Shown here piece after piece: positions 19,137 to 28,687 of a stretch of 64,000 nucleotides of DNA. The notes below the pieces were generated by a model. That model saw only the letters and a program-made list of their open reading frames with translations. It was not told the origin of the DNA and made no database searches. The position numbers were made by a program, and so were the translations under genes. This DNA comes from Paracoccaceae bacterium (lineage in GTDB: Bacteria > Pseudomonadota > Alphaproteobacteria > Rhodobacterales > Rhodobacteraceae): positions 368,423 to 432,422 of the forward strand of contig JADGFD010000001.1 in NCBI GenBank assembly GCA_016744015.1, in the 5' to 3' direction. Numbering within the stretch: position 1 is the first letter of the stretch; every line of letters starts with the position of its first letter.

Positions 19137-20000
19137 ATGATTTATAATTCATCCGCCGAGTGGCACGAGGCCACGCATAAACGCGTGGCCCTCATCGGCA
19201 TGTCTGGCCTAGGCAAAACCTACCTGTCTGAAATGCTGCGCGCGGGCGGTGAGTGGTATCACTATTCCGCCGATTATCGCATCGGCACCCGCTACATGGG
19301 TGAGCATATTGTGGATAATTTCAAGCGTGAAGCCATGCGTGTGCCGTTCTTGCGAGACCTGCTGCGCAGTGACTCGATCTATATCGCGTCCAATATCACC
19401 TTTGAAAACCTAACACCGCTTTCCACCTATCTCGGCAAACCCGGCGACGAGGCCCAAGGCGGCATTCCGTTTGAAACCTATCTGGCCCGCCAGCGCCAGC
19501 ACCGCATTGCCGAGCAATCCGCCGTGCAAGACACCGCACTTTTTGCCCATAAGGCGCTGGATATCTACGGCTACGAGCATTTTATCTGCGATACCAGCGG
19601 CTCGATTTGTGAGGTCGTAGACGGCAATAACCCAAATGATCCGGTGCTCATATCCCTCAGCGAGGCTGCACTGCCGGTCTGGATAGAAGGCAATGAAGGC
19701 CACACCGACGAGCTAAAATCCCGCTTTGATGCCGCCCCCAAGCCGATGTATTACCCTGAGGGTTTTCTACTGGAAAAATGGGCGGAATACCTGCGCCTGC
19801 GCAATGTCACCCCCACCAAAGTGGACCCTGATGATTTCATTCGCTGGGGTTTTGGCGAGCTGCTCGCCAACCGCCTGCCGCGCTATAAATCCATTGCGCA
19901 AAATTGGGGGGTGACCGTATCAGCGGACGAAGTCCGCGCCATCCGCGACACACAGGATTTTAATGCGCTCATCGGCCAAGCTATCGAGCGGAATTCATAA
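19137..20000 (+). CDS. P-loop ATPase of unknown function, coupled to metA
   Basis: A 287-residue cytoplasmic protein I do not recognise by name. Near the N terminus is VALIGMSGLGKTYLSEML, a clear Walker A (GMSGLGKT, residues 22-29). A hydrophobic stretch ending in FICDTSGSICE (about 156-166) is a plausible Walker B with Asp. The remainder resembles a nucleotide kinase-like fold. Its stop codon is immediately followed by the metA start with no spacer, so the two are probably co-translated. A link to methionine synthesis is inferred only from this position. Confidence 0.7.
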   Translation: MIYNSSAEWHEATHKRVALIGMSGLGKTYLSEMLRAGGEWYHYSADYRIGTRYMGEHIVDNFKREAMRVPFLRDLLRSDSIYIASNITFENLTPLSTYLGKPGDEAQGGIPFETYLARQRQHRIAEQSAVQDTALFAHKALDIYGYEHFICDTSGSICEVVDGNNPNDPVLISLSEAALPVWIEGNEGHTDELKSRFDAAPKPMYYPEGFLLEKWAEYLRLRNVTPTKVDPDDFIRWGFGELLANRLPRYKSIAQNWGVTVSADEVRAIRDTQDFNALIGQAIERNS

Positions 20001-20924
20001 ATGCCTATTCGTATCCCCGCCGCCCTGCCCGCCTATAACATCCTCAATACCGAGGGTGTTAATGTGATGGACGAAGCCACGGCAAACCGCCAAGAAGTGC
20101 GCCCGCTGCAAATTGGCCTATTGAATTTGATGCCCAAAAAGGAGCAAACAGAAACCCAGTTTGCGCGCCTAATCGGAGCCAGCCCGATTCAGATAGAGCT
20201 GACGCTCATTCGGATGACAGAGCACGCTTCTAAAAACGTGTCCGCCCAACATATGGAGAGCTTCTACCAGTCATTCCAAGATATTAAGCACCGAAAATTT
20301 GACGGGCTTATCATTACCGGCGCACCGATAGAGCACCTACCCTTTGAAAGCGTCACCTATTGGGACGAGCTGAAAGAGGTAATGGACTGGACTCAAACCA
20401 ATGTCCTTTCCACTTTCGGTGTATGCTGGGGCGGCATGGCGATGATCTATCACCACTCAGGCGTGCCTAAGCACATTTTGCCCGCCAAGCACTTCGGCTG
20501 CTACCGCCACCGCAATCTAGCCCCCGCCTCGCCCTATCTGCGCGGCTTTTCCGATGATTTCACGGTGCCCGTTAGCCGCTGGACAGAAGTGCGGACCCAA
20601 GACCTGCCCGAGGGGCTTGAAACCCTGATGCACTCCGATGACGTAGGCCCCTGCCTGATCGAAGACAAAGCACACCGCGCGCTTTATATCTTTAACCATC
20701 TTGAATATGACAGCGACACCCTCGCGCAGGAATACCAGCGTGACGTGGATAAAGGGGAGCAAATCGACGTGCCGTTGGATTATTTCCCACAGGATGACCC
20801 CTCCCAACCACCCGAAAACCGCTGGCGCTCGCACGCGCACCTGCTTTATGGCAACTGGATCAACGAAATTTACCAAACCACCAATATTGATATTGAAAAA
20901 ATACTGGAGGGTGACTCCAAGTGA
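20001..20924 (+). CDS. metA: MetA, homoserine O-acyltransferase (probably acetyl-CoA specific)
   Basis: First committed step of methionine synthesis, acylating homoserine in the cytoplasm. The 307-residue sequence has the catalytic Cys142 in FGVCWGG and the His/Glu residues of the family. Residue 111 is Glu, in [12 protein letters not shown]; published work on MetA shows that Glu here favours acetyl-CoA, whereas Gly (as in E. coli) favours succinyl-CoA. The enzyme is therefore more likely a homoserine O-acetyltransferase in spite of its family name. metC for transsulfuration lies 21 kb away. No SAM riboswitch is seen upstream. Confidence 0.95.
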   Translation: MPIRIPAALPAYNILNTEGVNVMDEATANRQEVRPLQIGLLNLMPKKEQTETQFARLIGASPIQIELTLIRMTEHASKNVSAQHMESFYQSFQDIKHRKFDGLIITGAPIEHLPFESVTYWDELKEVMDWTQTNVLSTFGVCWGGMAMIYHHSGVPKHILPAKHFGCYRHRNLAPASPYLRGFSDDFTVPVSRWTEVRTQDLPEGLETLMHSDDVGPCLIEDKAHRALYIFNHLEYDSDTLAQEYQRDVDKGEQIDVPLDYFPQDDPSQPPENRWRSHAHLLYGNWINEIYQTTNIDIEKILEGDSK

Positions 20925-20972
20925 GTTGCAGCCGTGCGGTCGCTGGGGCAATATGGCCAAAAGGAGTTAGCC

Positions 20973-21854
20973 GTGAAAAAACCGTTTGAAGGCGCTATTA
21001 GCCAGTATTTTGAGCAAGACGCCCCCGCCGAGATTCGTACGCGCATTGTAAATGGTGGCAAAAAAGATGTGCTAAACCCCGGCTACCCTTACCCGCGGGT
21101 GATGAAAAACAAAGATTATTGTGTTGAATATGAGGCGCTGCAAATTGAGCTTGTAAAGCTACAAGCCTGGGCGAAGGAAACAGGACAGCGCATAGCTGTG
21201 GTTTTTGAGGGGCGTGATGCCGCTGGCAAGGGCGGCACCATAAAGAGGCTGCGCGAAAACCTGAATCCACGGGGCGCGCGGGTGGTGGCTTTATCAAAGC
21301 CATCCGATACCGAGGCCTCGCAGTGGTATTTCCAGCGCTATATCGAGCACTTGCCCTCGGCGGGTGAGATCGTTTTTTTTGACCGCTCATGGTATAACCG
21401 CGCGGTGGTAGAAAAGGTGTTTGGCTGGTGCTCTGATGGTGACCGCGCCAAGTTTTTCCGACAAGTGCCCAAATTTGAGGACATGCTGGTGAATGACGGC
21501 ATTACGCTGATCAAAATCTGGCTCACCGTCGGCCGTGCAGAGCAGCTCCGCCGCTTTATGGGGCGCGAAAGTGACCGGCTAAAGCACTGGAAACTTTCGG
21601 GTGTGGATGTAAAAGGCCTGCATAAGTGGGACGAATACTCGACCGCGATTTCGCAAATGTTCGCCCATAGTCACCGCGAAAACACCCCGTGGCATGTGAT
21701 CCGCTCAGACGATAAAAAGCGCGCGCGTTTGGCCGCGATCAAACTGTTGCTCTCGCATTTTGATTATACCGAGAAAGACGAAACCTCGCTTATGGGCCTA
21801 GATACCGCCATTTGCAGCAGTCCCTCCCTGATGGGCAATGAGGCCGGTCGGTGA
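20973..21854 (+). CDS. ppk2: PPK2, polyphosphate kinase 2
   Basis: A kinase of 293 residues that transfers phosphate between polyphosphate and nucleotides. It shows Walker A GRDAAGKGGT at residues 80-89, the lid-like LRENLNPRGARVVAL and Walker B VFFDRSWYNRA. It is one PPK2 domain long. The GTG at 20973 was chosen because AAGGAG lies six bases upstream. Its stop overlaps the GTG of the TetR gene (GTGA). Whether it prefers ADP, GDP or AMP cannot be decided by eye. Confidence 0.93.
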   Translation: MKKPFEGAISQYFEQDAPAEIRTRIVNGGKKDVLNPGYPYPRVMKNKDYCVEYEALQIELVKLQAWAKETGQRIAVVFEGRDAAGKGGTIKRLRENLNPRGARVVALSKPSDTEASQWYFQRYIEHLPSAGEIVFFDRSWYNRAVVEKVFGWCSDGDRAKFFRQVPKFEDMLVNDGITLIKIWLTVGRAEQLRRFMGRESDRLKHWKLSGVDVKGLHKWDEYSTAISQMFAHSHRENTPWHVIRSDDKKRARLAAIKLLLSHFDYTEKDETSLMGLDTAICSSPSLMGNEAGR

Positions 21855-22465
21855 ATAAACGCAAATCCTACCATCACGGCAACCTGCGCCAAGCGCTGGT
21901 GGATGCCACGCTGGAGCTGATCACCGAGCGCGGGCCGCAGGGCTTTACGCTGGCAGAGGCGGCGCGGCAGGCAGGGGTTTCTGCGGCGGCCCCCTACCGG
22001 CACTTTAAGGGCCGTGATGAGCTTATTTGCGAGGTTGCGCGGCAAGGTTATATCCTTTTCGGCGACTTGCTGGAGCATTCTTATGATGGCGGCAAGCCCA
22101 CAGCATTGGCAGCCTTTTCCAAGGTTGGACGGGCCTATTTAGCCTTCGCCAAGCGCTATCCCGGCTATTATATTGCCATGTTTGAATCAGGCGTTTCCCT
22201 TACCGGCAGCTCGGAGCTGGCGCTGGCTTCCGAGCGCGCCATGGGCGTTATGACCCAAGCCGCCGAATCTCTCATGGCGCACTTGCCCCTTGATAAACGC
22301 CCGCCTGCGGTGATGGTTAGCCACCATATTTGGGCGATGTCCCACGGCGTGGTGGAGCTTTTTGCCCGTGGCACGCCGGGTGGCCGTGCGCCCTATTCCC
22401 CCGAAGATTTGCTGGAAAGCGGGACGGGTATCTATCTTCGCGGCCTCGGGATAATCTCCGAATAA
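21851..22465 (+). CDS. TetR-family transcriptional regulator
   Basis: A 204-residue repressor-type protein. Residues 9-55 form the TetR helix-turn-helix (HGNLRQALVDATLELI, then AAPYRHFKGRDELI). The C-terminal ligand domain resembles the WHG-type domain (SHHIWAMSHGVVELFARG). It starts at GTG inside the ppk2 stop, so it is probably co-translated with ppk2 and may regulate it. No obvious palindromic operator was found just upstream of ppk2. Ligand unknown. Confidence 0.85.
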   Translation: MNKRKSYHHGNLRQALVDATLELITERGPQGFTLAEAARQAGVSAAAPYRHFKGRDELICEVARQGYILFGDLLEHSYDGGKPTALAAFSKVGRAYLAFAKRYPGYYIAMFESGVSLTGSSELALASERAMGVMTQAAESLMAHLPLDKRPPAVMVSHHIWAMSHGVVELFARGTPGGRAPYSPEDLLESGTGIYLRGLGIISE

Positions 22466-22485
22466 AACTTTTTTTGCCAAATCTC

Positions 22486-22513
22486 TTGACCTACGACGTT
22501 TTCGCCTTATGTA
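22486..22513 (+). promoter_or_regulatory. Candidate promoter of the DUF2852 gene
   Basis: TTGACC (22486-22491) and TATGTA (22508-22513) are 16 bases apart, about 40 bases before the DUF2852 start. Moderate consensus match, placed by eye. Confidence 0.35.
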
Positions 22514-22552
22514 TGTAAATGTAATTAACATTAACATTGGAAAGGACAGGAA

Positions 22553-22978
22553 ATGAACACTGCAGTAGACATCCTAAAGCAGGCCCGAGACTGGATCGAC
22601 AGTCATGGCACAATGGGATGGGTCGCAACAATGATCCTCGGATTTATCTTCGCTGGCCCCCTCGGGCTTGTGATTCTCTTTTACGCGTTAGGAACCGGAC
22701 GAATGGGCAAATGCAAAAGCAAGCGGCACGGCCGCCACAGATTTAACTCTACGGGCAATGAAGCCTTTGATAGCTATCGGGACGAAACCCTGAAGCGCCT
22801 GGAAGACGAGCAAGCCTCCTTCCGCAAGTTTATGGAAAACCTGCGCGCTGCCAAAGACAAGGCCGAGTTTGACCAATTCATGGACAGCCGCGAAGCCCGT
22901 GGCTTTGAAGAAGCAGAGGATGTGACCCCTGCCCCCAAGCGGGACTCAGATTTTGGCGCCATGCCAAGCCCTGCCTAA
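22553..22978 (+). CDS. DUF2852 small membrane protein
   Basis: A 141-residue protein of the DUF2852 family found in alphaproteobacteria, function unknown. One hydrophobic helix (about residues 22-47, TMILGFIFAGPLGLVILFYA) is followed by a basic segment KSKRHGRHRF and a charged helix with GNEAFDSYRDETLKRLEDEQ, the family signature, ending in a likely coiled coil. AAAGGACAGG precedes the ATG. It is monocistronic with a hairpin after it. Confidence 0.8.
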   Translation: MNTAVDILKQARDWIDSHGTMGWVATMILGFIFAGPLGLVILFYALGTGRMGKCKSKRHGRHRFNSTGNEAFDSYRDETLKRLEDEQASFRKFMENLRAAKDKAEFDQFMDSREARGFEEAEDVTPAPKRDSDFGAMPSPA

Positions 22979-22987
22979 AAAAACCAA

Positions 22988-23012
22988 CCCCGCGGGCCAA
23001 GGGCTCGCGGGG
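22988..23012 (+). terminator. GC-rich hairpin, probable terminator
   Basis: CCCCGCG (22988-22994) pairs with CGCGGGG (23006-23012) ten bases after the DUF2852 stop; A8 lies before it, but only TT follows. Good stem, poor U tract. Confidence 0.6.
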
Positions 23013-23096
23013 TTAACCTATTAGGCAAGTTTAAATTAAACCTTGCCGAATGCGCGCCACTCTTGTTAGGCTCACTTCAAGCCAAGAGATAGATTT

Positions 23097-23909
23097 ATGC
23101 GCCATACCCTGCTCAAACACCCTCAGTTTTACGTGACAGCGCCCCAGCCCTGCCCCTATTTGGAGGGCATGCAGGAGCGCAAGCTGTTTACCACGCTGTA
23201 CGAAGAAGGCGGCTTGGAACTTAATAATTCACTCAGCCACCAAGGCTTTCGCCGCTCGCAAAATGTGATTTACCGCCCGAGCTGCTCTGACTGCACCGCT
23301 TGCCAGTCGGCCCGCGTTAAGGTGGATGATTTCAAGCCGAGCCGCTCACAAAAGCGGGTGATCAAGCGCAATAGCCACCTAACGCGCAGCCTCAAAACCC
23401 CATGGGCGCGTGAGAGTCACTACCAGCTTTTTGACCGCTACCTGCATTCCCGCCACGCCGATGGTGGCATGGCTGGCATGGATGAAGTCGAGTTCAGCGC
23501 CATGATCGAGGAAACCCCTGTCAACACCCGCTTGGTGGAGTATTCGATCTATCATCAGGGGGAGAGCATTCCCGTGGCTGTGTGCCTGAGTGATATGTTG
23601 GATGACGGGCTTTCGATGGTTTATTCATTTTTTGAGCCAAGCCTCGCGAAAGACAGCATTGGCACCTATATGATCCTTGATCATATCCGCCTCGCACAAG
23701 AAAGTGGCCTGCCCCATGTTTACCTTGGCTACTGGGTGCAAGGTAGCCCGAAAATGGACTATAAATCCAAATTCCACCCCTTGGAAACTTTCCGAGAAGG
23801 CGGCTGGAAGGCTCTGGACATGGCGGCTTCTATGCCCACGCATCCGCTGGATAGCCAGCCGATATCGCGGCAGGTCGCGGCCATTCATCTCCCACAGATA
23901 GAGGAATAA
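23097..23909 (+). CDS. bpt: Bpt/Ate, aminoacyl-tRNA:protein transferase (N-end rule)
   Basis: Transfers leucine (bacterial Bpt) from Leu-tRNA to proteins with N-terminal Asp or Glu, marking them for ClpS/ClpAP. The 270-residue sequence has the conserved [12 protein letters not shown] segment (about residues 63-74), the [13 protein letters not shown] stretch and the acetyltransferase-like core [13 protein letters not shown] and [18 protein letters not shown]. Length is typical for the bacterial enzyme. The name arginyltransferase is often used in databases; leucyl specificity is inferred from the taxon. It converges with the TRAP operon over a shared terminator. Confidence 0.93.
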   Translation: MRHTLLKHPQFYVTAPQPCPYLEGMQERKLFTTLYEEGGLELNNSLSHQGFRRSQNVIYRPSCSDCTACQSARVKVDDFKPSRSQKRVIKRNSHLTRSLKTPWARESHYQLFDRYLHSRHADGGMAGMDEVEFSAMIEETPVNTRLVEYSIYHQGESIPVAVCLSDMLDDGLSMVYSFFEPSLAKDSIGTYMILDHIRLAQESGLPHVYLGYWVQGSPKMDYKSKFHPLETFREGGWKALDMAASMPTHPLDSQPISRQVAAIHLPQIEE

Positions 23910-23938
23910 AGAAAGGCCGCGAGATGCGGCCCTTCTTT
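23908..23938. terminator. Bidirectional terminator between bpt and dctM
   Basis: AAAGAAAGGCCGC and GCGGCCCTTCTTT form a long, nearly perfect stem around GAGAT. Both strands end in T-rich tracts, so it can stop bpt on the plus strand and the TRAP operon on the minus strand. Confidence 0.85.
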
Positions 23939-23946
23939 GTTTTTCC

Positions 23947-26313
23947 CTAATTCCCCAGCAGGTTTGGCACAATCGTGACGATCGCGGGGAAAGCCCACAA
24001 TATAGCTAGCCCGAGCACTTGGATAAGCACAAATGGCACTACGCCACGATAAATGTGCCCCGTGGTCACCGAAGGCGGCGCCACGCCGCGCAGGTAAAAC
24101 AGCGCAAAGCCAAAGGGCGGGGTTAAAAAGCTGGTTTGCAAGTTGATCGCAATCAAAATGGTTACCCATTTCGGATCATACGAGCCGCCATAGATCACCG
24201 GCCCCACGATGGGGATAACAATGTAGATGATCTCAAGGAAATCGAGCACAAATCCGAGGAAAAACAGCACGATCATCACGATCAGGAACACTTTCCACTC
24301 ATGGTCAAAGCTCTTCAGGAAGTCCTGAATATAGTCCTCTCCGCCAAAGGAAATGATTACGAGGTTGAGCATTTGCGAGCCGATCAGGATGGCAAACACC
24401 ATCGAGGTCACTTTAGCGGTTTCGCGCACCACCGGCGTAAGCACGGCTGTGCGCAGCAAGGTAATGCAGGCAAATATTAAGCCCGCGAAGGCGATTAGAT
24501 AAGCGATTTGCGCCAGAACAATCGCAATCCAGCTTTGCCAATCAATATCCTCAATGCCGGTGCGGAGGTCAAAGTTAACCCCGATCAGCAGCATGATGAC
24601 CAGCGCAAAGCTTGATTGCAGAATGAACTTGCCACTGGCATTTTCATCTTTCAACTTGCGATACGCCGCCAGCATAATGGCACCGGCTGCCCCAAGCGCC
24701 GCTGCGGGCGTTGGGTTGGTAATGCCGCCAAGGATAGAGCCAAGCACGGCCACAATGAGCACCAGCGGCGGGAATACCACACGCAGCATTTCGTTTTGGC
24801 CAAGCCGCTTGCCCGATTTCATCATGCCATAGGTAATCAACAAGAACGGCACCGCGAGCTTAGCCCACGCCCCGCCCGGCCTGTCACCGGCCTGAATGAA
24901 GTAAACATCAACCAGAATGGCCGAAAGCACCCCGAGACTACCAATAATCAGCGGCAGCTTGTTTTCACGCGGGGCCACGCCAAAAGTAGTGGTGAAGGTC
25001 AGCGCGATTAGCGTAAGGATCACAGCCAAGCCAGTGCCAAGCGGGGCCGCGTTTGCAACCATGGCTTCCATCAAGGCGGCCACTTCTTCCGGCGTTCGGT
25101 CTGCCGAAACCACCCCGCCCGTTTCCGCTTTTAGTGCGTCTAGCTCGGCTCGCATGGTAACCGAGGCATCCCATTTTTCCTGCCCATGTTTCTCGATCAT
25201 GGCCAGTTGGCATGACTCGGAAACATTGGTGCGTAACTCGGGCTGCTCGCCCAGCTCGGTTGTGGAAGAAACAAAAGTGCTTTGGCTACCGGAAAAGCCA
25301 ACCACATTCATGCCAATGGCAATGGCAATGATCAAAACAGGGGCAAACAAGAACCATGTCAGGCTATGCCGTCCGCCTTCACCGTGGCCTTCGCCCCCCG
25401 CGAGTGCCGGAATAGGTGGTGCATGTTGCGGGCGCATCAGCGCATAAAGGAACGCATATAGCCCATAAAGGAACGCAAGGAAAATACCCGGCAAAAGCGC
25501 CGCCTTAAACAACACACCGGTTGAAAGTGCCGCGGGTTTGCCCAGATATGTGAGCGCATCTCGGCAGCCCAGCATTGTCGCGCGGTTTTCCTGCGCGGCG
25601 GCATAAAGATCACCTGCGAGCGAACCAAGCAGCACGATAACGATTGAAGGCGGAATGATTTGCCCCAAGGTGCCAGAGGCCGCAATAACCCCGGTGGCTA
25701 GTTCAGGCGAATAGCCATTGCGCAACATCGTGGGCAGCGAGAGCAAGCCCATTGTTACCACAGTTGCGCCAACAATACCTGTTGAAGCCGCCAGAAACGC
25801 GCCCACAATCACAACCGAAACAGCCAAGCCGCCCGGCAGCGGGCCAAACACCCGCGCCATGGTTGTTAGCAGGTCTTCAGCGATTTTGGAGCGCTCAAGC
25901 GTGACACCCATCAGCACAAACATCAGCACCGCCAGCAGGGTCTCAATGCTTTGCCCCGCAAACACCCGTTCGTTCATCCGATTGACAACAAAGGATATTT
26001 TTCGGTCTAGCGCCTTTTCCCAGCCGCCTTCAAACAAGGGGCCAGCTATGGTGGGCAAATCCGGGTATCGGAAAAGCGAAATTGCGTCTCGCGCCACCCC
26101 GTCATTCACCAGCGCCAGATACGCCTCTGAGCGTTGGTCCACCGCCGCATGAATAAGATAGCCCGATTGATCAAGGACCGCCAGAATGCCAAAAGCCAGC
26201 GTGCCTGCGCCACCAATGGCAAACGCCACTGGAAAGCCCGACATGATGCCGATAAAGAGGCACATAAATGTAATGATAAGGCCGAGTTCTACCCCGTCTA
26301 GTCCGAATAGCAT
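23947..26313 (-). CDS. dctM: TRAP transporter large permease (DctM type), extended form
   Basis: Membrane subunit that carries substrate with a sodium gradient. At 788 residues it is nearly twice the usual 430 of DctM. The N-terminal part (FVLMGVTLERSKIAEDLL, ASTGIVGATVVTMGLLSLP, SGTLGQIIPPSIV) and the C-terminal part (LEIIYIVIPIVGPVIY, TPPFGFALFYLRGVAPP) match the family. Between them, about residues 290-600, lies an insert of further helices with a soluble loop containing ESCQLAMIEKHGQEKWD. Large forms of this kind occur with TakP-like binding proteins. The gene is last in the operon, 12 bases after dctQ. Confidence 0.88.
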   Translation of the reverse strand: MLFGLDGVELGLIITFMCLFIGIMSGFPVAFAIGGAGTLAFGILAVLDQSGYLIHAAVDQRSEAYLALVNDGVARDAISLFRYPDLPTIAGPLFEGGWEKALDRKISFVVNRMNERVFAGQSIETLLAVLMFVLMGVTLERSKIAEDLLTTMARVFGPLPGGLAVSVVIVGAFLAASTGIVGATVVTMGLLSLPTMLRNGYSPELATGVIAASGTLGQIIPPSIVIVLLGSLAGDLYAAAQENRATMLGCRDALTYLGKPAALSTGVLFKAALLPGIFLAFLYGLYAFLYALMRPQHAPPIPALAGGEGHGEGGRHSLTWFLFAPVLIIAIAIGMNVVGFSGSQSTFVSSTTELGEQPELRTNVSESCQLAMIEKHGQEKWDASVTMRAELDALKAETGGVVSADRTPEEVAALMEAMVANAAPLGTGLAVILTLIALTFTTTFGVAPRENKLPLIIGSLGVLSAILVDVYFIQAGDRPGGAWAKLAVPFLLITYGMMKSGKRLGQNEMLRVVFPPLVLIVAVLGSILGGITNPTPAAALGAAGAIMLAAYRKLKDENASGKFILQSSFALVIMLLIGVNFDLRTGIEDIDWQSWIAIVLAQIAYLIAFAGLIFACITLLRTAVLTPVVRETAKVTSMVFAILIGSQMLNLVIISFGGEDYIQDFLKSFDHEWKVFLIVMIVLFFLGFVLDFLEIIYIVIPIVGPVIYGGSYDPKWVTILIAINLQTSFLTPPFGFALFYLRGVAPPSVTTGHIYRGVVPFVLIQVLGLAILWAFPAIVTIVPNLLGN

Positions 26314-26325
26314 ATCCCAGCCCCT

Positions 26326-27225
26326 CTAGTGAATGGCGGCGGCAAGTTCCGCCGTCTCGTCGTTAGATTTATCAAGATCAAGGTTTTTACCCTCGGAATC
26401 CTTGCCCTCGATAAATTCGAGCAGCGAGCGGTAAAAGAACCCCGCCCCTTGCGCGATCATCATAAAAGCAAAGCTGACGAGCAGCACCTTGAAGAGGAAA
26501 TAAGCGTTAAACCCGTTGGGTGAAAAACCTATCATCTCTATATTTTCTTTCAGGAAAGGCGCTTTGCGCAGCATAGATTCTAAGCTCGCCGAAGCCGGAA
26601 ACTTCGGGGTCACAAAACTGCGCCACATGAAGAACCAGCCAAACATCCAGATCAGGAACATTGACGGCATGATGAAAAATAGCGAGCCGAACATATCAAT
26701 CACCCGCTTGGCGCGAAAGCCAACACGGGCATATACAAGGTCCACCCGTACATGGCCGCCTTGCACAAATGTGTAGGCGGCAACCAAAGCCACGATCATG
26801 GCGTTATAGAGCTTCAGCTCTTCGCCAAACCAGCTCAGGTCTTTGGTGAAAACCGAACCAAACGGCCCGATCGAAATTTCGGATACCCGGAAAATTCGCT
26901 GGAGAAAGACGATCATCACCTGTTGCAGCACCATAATAAGCCCCGCCCACGCAAAAAAGCGCCCTACCGAATTGGAGAACCCTTCGATAACGCGCACTAC
27001 GCCCCATAAGAAGGGCCGATAAAGCACCCCAAGCACTGTGATGACCAAAAACAGATCAATTATGATAAAGAGAAATTCTTTTGAGGCGCCGTAGTAAATA
27101 AACCGGATCAGCGATTCCGGGTCGTTTACCCAGTTCAGCCATGCCATCGGGTTGGATAGAGCGGTATAAAGGTTCACAAAACCTTGCAATAATTGGGCAG
27201 CCACCCAGCTTAGCGCATCAGCCAT
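26326..27225 (-). CDS. dctQ: TRAP transporter small permease (DctQ type)
   Basis: The four-helix companion of DctM, 299 residues, also longer than the usual 170-200. Family features are the QVMIVFLQRIFRVSE helix and GGHVRVDLVYARVGFRAKRVIDM, which is the conserved loop. Extra length lies at the N terminus (about 85 residues with two hydrophobic helices) and in a tail rich in Asp and Lys. It sits between the binding protein and dctM. The extended dctQ and dctM belong together. Confidence 0.87.
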   Translation of the reverse strand: MADALSWVAAQLLQGFVNLYTALSNPMAWLNWVNDPESLIRFIYYGASKEFLFIIIDLFLVITVLGVLYRPFLWGVVRVIEGFSNSVGRFFAWAGLIMVLQQVMIVFLQRIFRVSEISIGPFGSVFTKDLSWFGEELKLYNAMIVALVAAYTFVQGGHVRVDLVYARVGFRAKRVIDMFGSLFFIMPSMFLIWMFGWFFMWRSFVTPKFPASASLESMLRKAPFLKENIEMIGFSPNGFNAYFLFKVLLVSFAFMMIAQGAGFFYRSLLEFIEGKDSEGKNLDLDKSNDETAELAAAIH

Positions 27226-27306
27226 TCGGATCTCTCTTTGAATATATGAAGATTCAAAAAATGCCCCCCGCCAGCTAAAGCGGAGGGCATAATTTAAGCG
27301 TCGGTT

Positions 27307-28389
27307 TTAGCCAAGAACGCGGTCACGCTGTGAGCGATATGCGCTTTCAGATTTGTCGATCCAGTTGGAAGACGCCGCCATAGAGGCGTTATAGCTCGCA
27401 CGGATTTCGGCAAACAGAGCATCTTCCATGTAGCCGTCAAGCACTTCGCCCGAAGCCGCACCAAATGCATCCCAGATGCTGTCATTGAATTCTTTAACCT
27501 GAACACCTTCGGCGATAAGGCGCTGAAGCGCTGCGCCGTTGTTGTTAAGGAATTGCGCAAGGCTCCACTGGTGCGTGGTAGCAGATGCGTTTTCAATGAT
27601 CTTTTGGTGAGCTGGTGAAAGCTCGTTAAATACATCACGGTTGGTGGCCAGCGAAAGGGCTGCACCCGGCTCGTGGAAGCCCGCAGTGTAATAGGTTTTG
27701 GTAATTTCTTGGAAACCAGCAACCTCGTCAGCCCATGGGCCAATCCACTCAGTGCCGTCCAGTGCGCCAGAAGCCAACGCTTGGTAAACTTCCGAACCAG
27801 GCAGGTTTTGCACCGAAGCGCCAAGCTTGCCGAGCGCTTGGCCCCCAAGGCCGGGCATACGGAATTTAAGGCCGTTGAAATCCTCTGGCGAGTTCATTTC
27901 GTTGTGGAACCAGCCACCAGCCTGTGCGCCGGTGTTACCCGCGATGAAAGACTTGAGGTTAAACACTTCGCCGAGCTGGTCGTGATACTTCTGACCATCG
28001 CCATGCAGATACCAGTTTTGCAGTTCTTGCGCTGTCATGCCAAATGGCACAGACGTATAGAAGGCATAGGCTGGGTGCTGGCCTACAAAGTAATAGTCAG
28101 CGGCGTGATACATGTCAGCTTGGCCCGAAGACACAGCGTCAAATACTTCAAACGCGCCCACAAGCTCACCAGCGGCTTTAATCTCAATGGTAAGCGAACC
28201 ATCAGACATGGCGGTGATTTGGTCAGCAACATGCTGCGCCGCGTCAAAAACGCCTGCGAGGCCACGGCCCCATGAGGTAACCATAGTCAGCGTGCGGTTG
28301 CCTTGCGCATAGGCCGGTGCGGCCAGTGTGCTTGCGGCGGCGGCGGTGCCCCCAAGTGCTGCTTTAGTCAAAAAAGAACGACGATCCAT
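27307..28389 (-). CDS. dctP: TRAP periplasmic binding protein, TakP/DctP family
   Basis: Solute receptor of the TRAP system, 360 residues. The N terminus has a Tat signal (MDRRSFLTKAALGG, cleavage near AYA-Q). Family segments include TMVTSWGRGLAGVFDAA, KFRMPGLGGQALGKLGA and ALASGALDGTEWIGPWAD. The latter resemble the alpha-keto acid receptor TakP, so pyruvate or related 2-oxo acids are the best guess for substrate. The ATG at 28389 follows GGGAGGTT; a longer frame to 28518 would remove the Tat motif from the start. First gene of the operon. Confidence 0.88.
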   Translation of the reverse strand: MDRRSFLTKAALGGTAAAASTLAAPAYAQGNRTLTMVTSWGRGLAGVFDAAQHVADQITAMSDGSLTIEIKAAGELVGAFEVFDAVSSGQADMYHAADYYFVGQHPAYAFYTSVPFGMTAQELQNWYLHGDGQKYHDQLGEVFNLKSFIAGNTGAQAGGWFHNEMNSPEDFNGLKFRMPGLGGQALGKLGASVQNLPGSEVYQALASGALDGTEWIGPWADEVAGFQEITKTYYTAGFHEPGAALSLATNRDVFNELSPAHQKIIENASATTHQWSLAQFLNNNGAALQRLIAEGVQVKEFNDSIWDAFGAASGEVLDGYMEDALFAEIRASYNASMAASSNWIDKSESAYRSQRDRVLG

Positions 28390-28652
28390 AGATAACCTCC
28401 CAGTAAGTGGCGCATACTTTGCACCAGATCGAAAATAGTGTGGGTAAACTAGCCTGACATACCCGCCATGCCAACCGTAAAAATGCGGTATAACATAGTG
28501 AAAAGCGAATAGATACAATCAGGCATTGCTTAGCGATGTAGGCCTAGCCACTTAACGTCTACATTTTATATAAACACCCGACAAAAGAGAGGGAGTCGGT
28601 AACTTTGAAAGCTATTTCCGACGCTTTGCGCAACATTATTTTTCAAAACTGA

Positions 28653-28681
28653 TTGACGTTTTAACAATAGGCCATTAAAAA
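28653..28681 (+). promoter_or_regulatory. Promoter of the ilv operon
   Basis: TTGACG (28653-28658) and TAAAAA (28676-28681) are separated by 17 bases. A start site about seven bases after the -10 falls on or next to the ATG of the leader peptide at 28688. The 298 bases between dctP and the leader hold nothing else that I can name. Confidence 0.5.
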
Positions 28682-28687
28682 TTCAGC

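Noticed and set aside
19965..20001. SAM riboswitch upstream of metA
   Set aside because: metA starts directly after the ATPase stop, leaving no leader.
23947..26313. DctM length as a gene fusion artefact
   Set aside because: The frame is continuous with family motifs at both ends and no internal start, so it is one protein.
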